A stretch of 64,000 bases of DNA from Limnanthes douglasii subsp. nivea. Its lineage: Eukaryota; Streptophyta; Magnoliopsida; Brassicales; Limnanthaceae. Location: NCBI GenBank assembly GCA_036936605.1, contig JAUPFV010000005.1, forward strand, positions 233,211,770 through 233,275,769, in the 5' to 3' direction. The stretch's first letter is position 1, and each line of letters opens with the position of its first letter. A program made the position numbers and the translations under genes. A model generated the notes under the pieces. The model was not told the DNA's origin and did no database searches. It worked only from the letters and a program-made list of their open reading frames with translations. This document shows, one piece after another, positions 54,451 through 64,000 of this stretch.

Positions 54451-54900
54451 AGTTTCTAGAAAAAACTCTTTATATGTCCCTTGATCTGATCAGATCGAAT
54501 GAAATTGGACCAGAAAATCAGCTAAAGCTTGAGCTTTAATAATCGTTCGAAGAGCAAAAATAATGTCAACATCTCTCAATTCTACTGACCATTTGGTCAT
54601 TCTACAAAAAATGTATGGTCGTTGTAACTCATTCTTTACTAGGAAAGAACTTTGAACCAAAATTGTGTGAGCTTGAAAATAATGGCACATTTTCTTAGCA
54701 GCCATCACTAAAGCCAAACCCAATTTATCAAATTACAAATACCTCTTCTCCGATTCCAAAAACCTTTTACTGACATATTAGACTTTCTTCAAAACTCCCT
54801 TGTATTTGCGTATTAAAACAACACTTATAGAAAAATCAAATATTGTTATATATAAAAATAGTTGCTCTCCAATTCGAGGCTTAGGCAAAATCTATGGTAA
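54451..54900 (-). pseudogene. RNase H domain, element F
   Basis: LALVMAAKKMCHYFQAHTIL, VQSSFLVKNELQRPYIFCRM, TKWSVELRDVDIIFALRTI, IKAQALADFLVQFHS (54723-54490). The part before 54723 is broken by stops and frameshifts. Confidence 0.7.
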
Positions 54901-55720
54901 TAACAAAAGTTCTTTAGTTCTTAAAAACCTGTTTCACAATCTGGCGTCCATTCAAACTCTTCGAGTCTTTGTAATACTGGGAAAAGATAACAACATTTGT
55001 CAGAAAACTTTGAAATAAATCGATTAAGGGAAGCAAACCTTCCTGTCAAGACTTGCACCTCCTTTATAGTTCGAGGCGATGTCATCAAAACTAAATCCTT
55101 CACTTGCTCAGGATCTACTTCTATCCCTTTTGCACTAATAATATACCCTAAAAAGTTCCTTATCGGAAATCAAAAGTACATTTTTCAGGATTCAACTTCA
55201 AACGAATGACCCTCAGATATAGAAAGGTCTCCTTTAATTTGACGTATTCACAATCACTAGAACTTTTAACCAACATATCATCAATGTATACCTCCATATT
55301 CTTTCCAATCTAAGAAGAAAAATCCTTATTCACCAACGTTTGATATGTTGCTTTTGCATTCTTCATTCCGAATTGCATAACCCTATAACAATTAGTCCTC
55401 GATCAGTGATGAATGTAGTACTTTCTTGATCTTTTGGATTCATTTAGATCTGATTATATCATACAAATGCATCAATGAAAGAGAAAATTTTATTCCCGGA
55501 AGTTGAATCAACCAGCTGATCTATACGAGGGACATTGAATAGGTCTTTACGGCATGTTCGATTTAAATCTGTGTAGCAACACACATTCAACACTTTCCGT
55601 TCTTCTTTTTTACTAACACTGGATTCAGACTGCATAATGGATATTGTGCCTCCCTAATATGTCCAACCTTAGAGAGACAATCAACCTCTTTGACAATAGC
55701 CTATAACTTTTGCACATAAA
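54901..55720 (-). pseudogene. Reverse transcriptase of element F
   Basis: Visible in broken frames: AQYPLCSLNPVLVKKKNGK near 55620, the MPFGLKN-like region near 55380 (AIRNEECK), the YVDD region near 55280 (degraded), FLGYIISAKGIEVDPEQVKD (55160-55100), LTGRFASLNRFISKFSDKCC, YLFPVLQRLEEFEWTPDCET (55103-54921). Active-site residues cannot be read in one frame. Confidence 0.7.
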
Positions 55721-56374
55721 AAGCTCATCTCTTCTTAATAAAAACATTTATCCTCGAATCTATAGCTAGGATGTGATATATTATTTTGGATGGAACTCCT
55801 ATCACATATTTAGTATGAGAAGAAAAAAAAATCAAAATTATGAAACAAAAATTATGAAAACTGATCACGCAAAGTATAAGATAACAATATTCGTATTCGT
55901 AAAGTCTTCCCATTAGCTAAAAATATGCTCTTCAATATCCTCACTCACTGTTAAAGAACCCAAAGTTTCCCTCGGATCATCTATTCCCTCTTCATCTGAG
56001 GTCAAACCCTTTAGTTGATATTCAGAAATCTACCTCTATAACCACTGCATTCTCATGAGAACCAGCTATTCCCCTCAAAGTATCCTCATGAACAAAATAA
56101 GATGAGTATCATGCTTGCCATATAAATGAGTAGACATATTTCCTTCTACTTGAGTTGCTAAAGTGAAAAAATGCCTTTTCCAAGAACTATTAGTATTACC
56201 AGACACAGAATCTTCCCCAACGACCGCTAAAAATTCAAAATACTCACATAAACTTTGAACCTGTCCTTGCTCTACTGGCTCATCCACAACCATCAAAATT
56301 AATCGATCAAGATATGTGTCCAAATATTTTGATGTTGCATCAATATCCTCATATTGAGAATCTAAAATCATCAA
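55721..56374 (-). pseudogene. Protease region of element F, active-site part deleted
   Basis: The leader is open at 56374-56075 (MMILDSQYEDIDATSKYLDT, LILMVVDEPVEQGQVQSLCE, EGNMSTHLYGKHDTHLILF). After AVVIE near 56030 the reading jumps to the linker before reverse transcriptase; the segment with DTGSS and the SYNAIFG part found in the other elements is missing. Confidence 0.65.
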
Positions 56375-58000
56375 TGAAATTTATTCCTTTGAATTCAGAT
56401 TAGCAGTTTGTTGTGTCGATATGCTCAGATTTTTTGATCCACTACTTTTCCCTTTAACAAAACAGCTAACTTGTCATTTTCTTTTTAAAACCTGTATCTC
56501 CTTCTTTAAATCTATACAGCCTGCAGTTTTGTGCTCAATATCATTATGATACTTGCAAAATCTATTATTGTGTTCTTCTCTTCGTCTGTTTATTTGAGCT
56601 ACATTTTTTAAACTTACAAGACCTTTGGACTTTTTTTGTAAATAACATCAATATTTTCAGTTAAATCAGTATAATATTATGGCCTTATCCACTGATTTGA
56701 CATTGGTCTTTGAAATTGGTAACTTCTAACTTGAGTTGGAAATCCTTGGATTAGGTGCCTGATTATTCGAAGATTGTCCTTGATTATTTAACAAATGTCC
56801 TGAATTATTTTGACTAGGTCCAACCCCTTTTTCGAACTCTAGTTGATTCTTCCACTTTAATTATGTCCTCGAATTGAGCCATAAGTGCTCCAAAATTTAA
56901 TTCTCACCTTTTTGCTGTTTTATTTACCAAATCACTTAGTAATAGCCCTTTCTTGAAATACAGCAATAGCAACTAGGTCTTCACAATTATCCAATCCTGT
57001 TTTTGTTAACACAAAATGCTTCGTATAGTCCTTCAATTTCTCCACCACAACTTGCTTATATTGTATAATTATATCTTCATTTGCACGTATTTATTTGCTT
57101 CGCACAAACTGTCGTCGGAAGCTATGTAGAAATCTCCAAAGTTGGTAACATATCCCCTTGGAATCCTATTATACCACTTCAATGTTGTGCCCTTGAAGGT
57201 ATGAGAAAAACTCTGCATACGAGCATGTAATCATCTTCAACGTTCATCATATAGTTCTTGAATTGTTCGATGTGATCATCAAGATCATGCATCCCATCAA
57301 ATTCTTCAACCTTAGAGATATCAAAACGCTTCGGAAGAGTAATGGACCTTATCTAAGCTGTTAAAGGAGAATTTATTCAGTCTACTCCTTGTACGTACTC
57401 GTCATCTCCTTTGTTCCCATAACAGCATACATATTTTGATCAATTACAATTGTGTATTGGTTAGATGTATTCCCTTCACATCATTCAATTTCCCTGAAAC
57501 AATGAGGCATATTATCTTTTTTGGTTTATATTCCTTATTTGATTTTTGCCGTCGACCTCTTTCTCCTTTCGAAGATCTCCGATACCTTGTTTTCTTAGAT
57601 GATCCTTCTTTAGATTATGAGATATCAAATTCATCATTGCTAGATGTATTAGACGTGTGTTTGTCTTTTTTTCTTTTCGTGAATTATGATGTTCTTTATC
57701 AGACCCAAATTGTGATTTGTATATGATCAATCAAATTGATTTTTGAGCTCTTATTTTTCTTCAACTTACCGTACCTTAAGTTTTAGCCTTCCTGACTGAA
57801 TATGTTGTTCTCTTTAACATACTTGTCATTTAATGCTATTATTTTATCCAACAAGTGATTCATCCGAACTTAAATTTCTGAATGACCTTCTTGCAGTGAA
57901 ACTTGATCATCTTCTTTACTTTCTTCTGTAGGTAAATTAGATTTCAACGTTTTAATTGTTTTTTGAACTTCCGGATCACTTTTATTTCTTGGTTACATAT
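56375..58000 (-). pseudogene. gag of element F
   Basis: The N-terminal Lys/Asp-rich part (57730-57512), capsid core in broken frames (TLPKRFDISKVEEFDGMHDL, HIEQFKNYMMNVEDDYMLVC; 57345-57215), an Asn/Gln/Ser-rich tail (near 56800), and the zinc knuckle FCKYHNDIEHKTAGCIDLKK (near 56555-56500) with all Cys/His residues kept. Many stops. Confidence 0.7.
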
Positions 58001-58079
58001 CAATCTAGAGCGATATAATTACCCAAGAAATCTATAAAAAAAAAATTATATGAAATCAAGGTACCAATCGAATAGATCT

Positions 58080-58101
58080 CCCACTATGGTCGCCGATTTG
58101 T
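58080..58101 (-). promoter_or_regulatory. Primer-binding site of element F
   Basis: The complement reads ACAAATCGGCGACCATAGTG directly inside the 5' LTR. It shares GGCGACC with element B and GGCGAC with element C. Confidence 0.55.
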
Positions 58102-58358
58102 TAAGTGTGAATCTTGTTTCTTGAGAGATAAATAAAAATACAGTTTAACTTTAGAGAGAGAAAGTAAGACAAAATAATCTCAGTCTAATAAAAAAAGTGT
58201 CACTTTTTATTCATTGTCTCAGCTTTTATTTATAGGTGCGCCAAACTTAGTTTAACTGAATCAATTATACAAATGGGTAATTTAAACTTCAATCCTCTAT
58301 ATTTACAAGTAGTTTAAAAACTTTCTTTCAACTATACAATTTATCACATACAACTTTA
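58102..58358 (-). mobile_element. 5' LTR of element F
   Basis: About 257 bp, pair of 48138-48387. It has visible point differences and short indels, so the insertion is old. Confidence 0.85.
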
Positions 58359-60975
58359 TTTGTATTACATTTAGGACCTCAACATTTTATATCCTTATCA
58401 GCTATAATAACGAGATAAAAAATATCATGCTTTATTTTCAGTTCTTGGTTCATACCAAATATTTATTTAACAAGCTTACACCTTTTATTAATTTTTCGAC
58501 AAGTACCAAACTTTTAGGTTGTCATATAAAATTCATCGTTGGGATCTCTATTTAGGAATATGTTTTTGATCTAAATTTGATTAAATTTTTAAATTATATA
58601 TACTCATGGAATTGAAAATACAATTTTTAGGGTTTTCTTTTGTTGGCTCCTACGTTGTTCACGGCACTGCTCGATAACCACTCGTATTTTTTATTAAGTC
58701 ATTTCGTTGATCTTCACAATGGTATGAGGCATATTATCATCAAGTAATTTAGACTTAGCAAATTATAATTCTTTAAATTCAAATATAACATTATACTCCA
58801 AGTATTTTAGCTTCAAGCTTTGTTGTTGGTTGTGTAACCATTAAACAGACGTATTATTGTTTTTACCTAATTTTATACTTTTTAACTTTGTGTTTTGGTA
58901 AAATTCAAACACCTTGGAATATCTAATAGTTGGGTTTCTACCTTTCTTATAACTAATATGGGGATATTCCAATGTTCTTAAGATGAATGCAATGTCACGT
59001 CGTTAAAACGGTTTTACCCCACAAGTTCATATGCAGACTATAACTAACTAGCATGGAATTGACTACAAAATTAGTGTTCAATTTTCATGAAATCTAAATA
59101 TTTTTTTGAGACATATAAAGAGAAAAATATTGATATTATTATTTTGTTTTTGGGAAACCCTTAAAATTTCTACTTATAAATATTATCATCTACTATCATT
59201 ACGAAAGATTGTTAAAGACATCATTATCATCATCATCTAAGATCCTTAAAATTCTCGTGATTATTAACTTATGTTTCAGATAGATTAAACATCCTTAAAT
59301 ACATCATTATTATCATGTTTAACAAAGAAAAACATAAATAAATTTAAAGTACTCATCAATAAATGTTAAAACTATTATACTCAAGAGACCGTTTAACTCA
59401 CACATATAAATATATATTATGTGTAATAATTTTATACATTTTTTACAAATTTATAAGTATTTTTAATTATTTTCTATTGTACATAAATTTCACATTTTTT
59501 ACGAATATATGTTACAATTTATAAGTCTAGTTTAGACAAGTTTTATTGATCATGTTACCTTGCAATAACAAATAATCAATGCAAGAAAAAGATTAAACAT
59601 AATTTTTAGCTTCATTAATAAATGAATCATTAGCACATAGTTTAATTATTTTATTACAAAAGTACCCATTTTGAATAAATATATCATTCTTAAACAAAAT
59701 AAGGTTGCTCGATTCATACACATACTGAATTCCAGCTTCTCATAATAAAATCATCGAAAAATAAAAAATTCATTCTAGAACATATGATATGTTTTGAAGT
59801 GTTATATGCTTACCACTTGTAAATACAAACTCGATATTATGGTGTGTTTACATCTTAGCCTTGTGTGGTGTTTTTTTTTCACCTCCTTTGTGTATTCTTT
59901 TCCCATGCTACTTTTTAACATCGATGTTTAAGAAAATATGAATCCATACGCATGTATCATACTATTATCTACAAGGCTTATAAACTATTGCATTGAAGTC
60001 TGTGGCAAAAATATTTTCGTGTATAGAAGTTATGCTCTCTCCGCACGAAATAAATATTAAATTGTCCACTTATGTAATATTATATTCACGTTCCTAGAAA
60101 GTCTTGTCTTAGATTTTTTTTTCCACATATTTAGTTTATGATTCTTATTCGACCACCGTTTGTTTTTCTATCTAATCCAAAATATACTATTTGGACTTAT
60201 GAAGTATAATTTTCTGATAAATCTTCAATGGCGCGGGAGAGGGGGTTTACAATATATTGCTCATACTTTGAAATTATTATATACAAATAGGTTATAAAAA
60301 GAGTGTCAAACCAAAAAGAACTCAACCACTATTTGTATCAAAAGATAAATCGATTAACAAAACTCTCTCTTTATTGTTTATCCCTCATCTCACTTAATTC
60401 TAAAAGAATGTAGAGTTGTTTCATTCACTCAGGAAATATCTTTTATGGTAATTTTATCTCTATAAGTACAACAACAACATATGATAGTCAAATTATATAT
60501 TGTATAACAATATATTCTTCTATTTATCGGTTTAGGAGAAACTTTAATCCTTCATCAGAAGCTCTAGATTAAAGTCCATTAATAAATGGCTAAAATAAAT
60601 CATACTTCATCAAAATAGGAAGGCCCAATTAACATAGGAGAACTGGTAAATAGAATATTCTGCCTTAGCCAACTTGTGCTACAATCCATCATGCTTCGAA
60701 TCAAAGTGATGCTTATGATCAGTTTTCTTCGACCAACCGGCTTCGACCAACATGCTTTGACTAGTCCTACTGTGCTCAACATTTTTTTACCAATCTTGCT
60801 TCACTCAACACATATTTCATTCGATCTAGTGGCTATTAGTTTATTAGAACTTGTATGACCCCTTAGGATCAATAGACATCTTTACAACTAAGTCACGAAT
60901 CAAGAACCAGAGTTTCAAAAGTTATCATATTTACATGTAACAATATATGTAACACCGACATAGTCTTTCGGTAAT
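58359..60975. other. AT-rich intergenic stretch, no gene seen
   Basis: 2.6 kb without credible coding sequence, repeats or element ends. The overlapping open frames at 60600-60858 lie on opposite strands and look random. This may be old, unrecognisable repeat or plain intergenic DNA. Confidence 0.6.
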
Positions 60976-61960
60976 ACCTCTATTAATGAGTTACGTATAG
61001 TTTACACCTGAAATTTCTACATCTAGTCTTATAGTAACTCTGATAGCCGTTGTATCCAATATTGTACTCTTTATAGACCAAATCACATACATTCAAGACT
61101 CGCTCTAGTCTCATACAGTTCGTGTTTGAAATTGGAATTACCTTGGTTAGAGAAGCAGAAGTATTATATTCACTAGAAATCTTAGCCACCTTTATTCGTT
61201 CCTTTTTTACCACATCGCTGATGAAATACATTTTAATATATACATGTTTAGTCTGCTCGTAGAATTTTAAATTTTTACTAAACGAATAACATTATTAGCT
61301 TCTTTCATGGCTTCTATAGCAACCATATACTCATATTAGGTACACGACGGTGTAACGAACTTATGTACAAAACTTCGATCTTACCGCTCCTCCAAGCAAA
61401 ATAAATTGATAACCAAAAGTAGACTTCCTTGTGCGGAACAGCCCGCATAAATAGAGTCCACGTACCTTCGTTGCACTATATCGTCCATATTTTGTTTATT
61501 GTAATATAAACATACATCATTCGAGCCCTTAAAATATCTTACGAGCCACTTTAGTGTATGGAAATGTAGCTTTCCCTGATTCAACATGAATCAGCTTAAA
61601 ACACTTATGACATAGGCAAGATCAGGTCTCAAGCAAATCATAGCATACATAATGCTACCAATAATATTGCATAAAGTATCTCCAGCACGTACTTCTAATA
61701 TGTTTCTTTGGTTGGTCCTTGAGTGACATTAAGTTTGTATTGGGAACCAATAAGAGCTATAACCGATTTTTCTTCGAACATCGAAAACTTCCTTAAGATC
61801 TTATATATATATATATATATATCTTCGGCATGTTCCTCTTTATCTTAATACCAACTACCTCAACAACGTTTTCAGCCCATAGATGAGCCTATCCAACAAA
61901 CACACATAAATCTTCTTCCCTTTTTAAAACCCCTTGAGTTGACACATGTAAATTATCTCT
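60976..61960 (-). pseudogene. Ty1/copia pol remnant (reverse transcriptase end and RNase H)
   Basis: The minus-strand block MLNQGKLHFHTLKWLVRYFK, GSNDVCLYYNKQN, YVDSIYAGCSAQGS (61587-61381) matches the region between reverse transcriptase and RNase H of copia elements (HWxxxKxxLRYLKG, DSDYAGC). Upstream near 61660-61620, words of the YxMxCxRPD motif are visible; downstream near 61310-61290 an EYMVAIEAMKEA segment corresponds to the RNase H E-A-E-Y motif. Strongly decayed. An (AT)n run lies at 61804-61821. Confidence 0.65.
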
Positions 61961-62229
61961 TCTAATTCATCATATAGGAGGTCAAGGATCAATTAAGACT
62001 AGCCTCCATTGACCGAACGGACATGGCTCTAATATTGATGTTATCTTAACCTTTTACTGGTGTTAAAACTTTGACCACCTTTGTATGCCAAAGTTCGAAG
62101 CCCCAAGTTCCCACCGCACGCTCCCATGTGGATTTTCCTAAGACAATAATCAAATTCTACTAGTGATAGGCATTTCAAGAGAGGGTAAGGGTACCCCTAC
62201 ATAATAGATTTTCATCCATCATATCAACT
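61961..62229. other. Short stretch, no gene seen
   Basis: Boundary between copia and gypsy remnants. No clear element ends. Confidence 0.4.
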
Positions 62230-64000
62230 TGTATGACTCACAACCTTAGCTTTTGTGCTTTTACTTTGTTGGTTGATTGCAACACTATGGTAATATATCC
62301 CATTACCTCAGTTATCTATGTTGGTAATTCCGCTGTGATCGCACCGACCTCTTCTACCTCCTTTTTCACAAAGAATAATTTCCCTTATCTTTTAAATTGT
62401 CCTTTTTCTAGCGCTTCTATAACACTTCTTTCGAAGGAAAATTGTCTGCTATGATGTTAAATTTTCAATTGATTTGTTCAAAAGTAACCTTGTTGAATGG
62501 ATCACTCAGTTGTTGACTTGTTTAAAACACCACATCATTTGGTCCTTTGTCGCTTCATATTCTTCAAGGATCTGCTTTATTACTAGTTTAGAATCACTCC
62601 TTACTCAGATAATTCCCGAGATGAATTCTATAATTTTTTGTAGGCCACTATCATGGCCTATTATTCAAAATCTTTGTTTAATATTCTAAAAGCAAAACTG
62701 ATGGCCAACATTACTTCTTCTAATTATAGGTTTATAATATACACTCCCTCTCTGCATCCTCTCAGGTTAGAAGCATCGTTTACATACACCAACAACTATG
62801 TGTTGGTGTTTTCTTCTTTCAGGGGTGTTTCTCTTACCCATTTGGATACAAATTCGACAAATACTTGCTATTTTATCGCACTCTAGGTTTGATGTCAAAT
62901 TCCCCTAATTAATAACCAATTTGGTTAAATAGAGGTTTCCAGCGTACTCAATATTGATCTATTGGATAGAGATGTACGAACTTGCATTGTGTGGTCATGA
63001 AAGTACCTTCATAGCTTTCGGTCGGGCGTTACCAAACACGACACAATTATTTCTCAAGTACAATACCTTGTTTCGATCCTTAAGAGGTTTTTGTTAACAT
63101 AGTAGGTGGGCTATTGCACTTTTCTTCTTTCCACTACCAGGGTGGCGTTCACGGTGCATATTGATACCCCCAAGGTATGCGATGTAATTGTTTAGCTTCT
63201 TGAAAGTAAATTGGCATTCTTTGTTCCATTCAGACTTTCTTATCCCTCTCAAAAGTTTGAAACAAGAGAGGTACATACTCACATCTCTTGGGATGAATCT
63301 ATTAAGCGTCACTACTCTTCCATTCAATATTTAGACCTTCTTTATGGTTTGGGGCAAGTTCATCTTGTTCAATGTCATGATCTTGTTTGGGTCCGCATCA
63401 ATTCCTTCTTTGTAAACGATGAACCCGAGGAAATTACTTGAAATTAGCTCAAATAAACATTTGTGGGGTTTAGTTTCATATTGTGCCACCTCTGGATGGA
63501 ATTGTTTTTTAAAGGTCTTTAAGGTATGAGTTTTGATACTCATTTTTTAACAATATATTGTCGATGTATACTTTTATATTCTACCATAATTTTTATTTGA
63601 ATATATTTTTCATCATCTTTTGGAAAATGGAGCCTGTGTTTTTAACCCGAAGGGTATTACCATATAACAATGCAACCTCAGGTTCATGGTAAAAGAAGTT
63701 TTCTCTTGATCTCGTGGGTCAATTTTAATATGGTTGTACCTGCACTAGGCGTCCACGAATGACAAAATCTTGTGACTAGGAGTGACATCTACGAGTTGGT
63801 CTCTCCGTGGCATGAAGAAATGATCTTTTGGAAATTCTCAGTTGAGGCTTGTGAAAGCGATGCACATTCTCTATTTTTCGTTCTTATTTTTTATTAACAT
63901 GGGGTTTGCTACCCATTTGAATTATTTGACTTCCCTAATGTTACTCATGGATAATAACTATTCGACCTTCTTTTCAATTTCCTTTTAGCGCTCGGGTGCC
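62230..64000 (-). pseudogene. Ty3/gypsy (Tat-type) pol remnant running off the window
   Basis: Minus strand: reverse transcriptase connection FLGFIVYKEGIDADPNKIMT (63440-63370), LNGRVVTLNRFIPRDVSMYL, FKLLRGIRKSEWNKECQFTF (63327-63190), then broken RNase H, a linker like EFDIKPRVR and VNDASN near 62760 where the second RNase H should begin. The upstream part (63540-64000) holds the palm and fingers regions in broken frames (a TDLN-like segment near 63850). The rest of the element is right of the window. No integrase was recognised to the left. Confidence 0.7.

Larger units (their letters stand above)
48138..58358 (-). mobile_element. Tat-lineage Ty3/gypsy element F, with both LTRs
   Basis: LTR pair 48138-48387 and 58102-58358 encloses minus-strand gag, a partial protease, reverse transcriptase, RNase H, archaeal-type RNase H and integrase, a 36-bp array, an opposite-strand gene and a hairpin/polypurine tract. 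Total about 10.2 kb. The bases next to the two ends do not form an obvious target duplication (ATTAT and TTTGT). Heavy decay: most pol domains are visible only as broken frames. Confidence 0.85.

Noticed and set aside
48138..58358. Search for a 5-bp target duplication of element F
   Set aside because: ATTAT on the left and TTTGT on the right do not match. I do not claim one; the ends may be eroded or the element may be recombinant.
61801..61824. (TA)n run as a regulatory element or MITE end
   Set aside because: Simple microsatellite within the copia remnant.
1..64000. CRISPR arrays, bacterial operons, tRNA or rRNA genes
   Set aside because: The tandem arrays have no unique spacers, all coding regions are plant transposon or host-gene derived, and I saw no cloverleaf or rRNA core sequences.

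Overview
The window looks like repeat-dominated nuclear DNA from a flowering plant, probably a eudicot. I infer this from several Ty3/gypsy LTR retrotransposons of the Tat (Ogre/Retand-like) lineage, Ty1/copia and LINE remnants, a hAT transposase remnant, a foldback MITE, and a copy of plant CULLIN-3. I found no intact host gene, tRNA, rRNA or CRISPR array. Almost every coding stretch is a broken transposon gene.

Layout. 1-4200: 3' part of Tat element A (+), holding a gag fragment, a 98-bp satellite, a CULLIN-3 pseudogene, and an LTR at 3788. 4201-5515: 5'-truncated LINE (+). 5573-6900 and 7945-19718: arms of a large inverted duplication, the right arm split by Tat element B (7966-17746, minus strand, 5-bp target duplication GGGTT). 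19719-21490: LINE ORF1 remnant (minus). 22860-23330: 52-bp minisatellite. 24368-25554: copia fragment (minus). 25555-42640: Tat element D (minus), which carries a 426-bp foldback MITE (27655-28080) and is split by Tat element C (31271-41401, plus, target duplication TCTAC). 42885-47190: truncated Tat element E (minus) with a 0.5-kb insertion. 47600-48072: hAT remnant (+). 48138-58358: Tat element F (minus) with two LTRs. 60976-61960: copia remnant (minus). 62230-64000: a further gypsy pol (minus) running off the right end.

How the parts work together. The Tat elements share one plan: LTR, primer site with GGCGAC, gag, protease, reverse transcriptase, RNase H, a second (archaeal-type) RNase H, integrase, 3' UTR, hairpin, polypurine tract, LTR. 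Between integrase and the 3' LTR, elements B, C, D and F also carry a gene on the opposite strand. Its conserved domain resembles the plant family annotated as 'putative gypsy-type transposon' protein. Each copy has a TATA-like box upstream, and three copies keep a 74-75 bp intron at the same codon. None of the copies seen here is fully open.

The observations I rate most interesting are: (1) element A, where the place of the antisense gene is taken by a processed, internally duplicated CULLIN-3 copy plus a short HSP70-like piece, i.e. probable host-gene capture; (2) the antisense gene with its own TATA box and intron; (3) a stem-loop directly before the polypurine tract whose arms differ between elements while the pairing is kept; (4) the inverted duplication around 5.6-19.7 kb. 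All boundaries were read by eye. Those marked approximate would need alignment.
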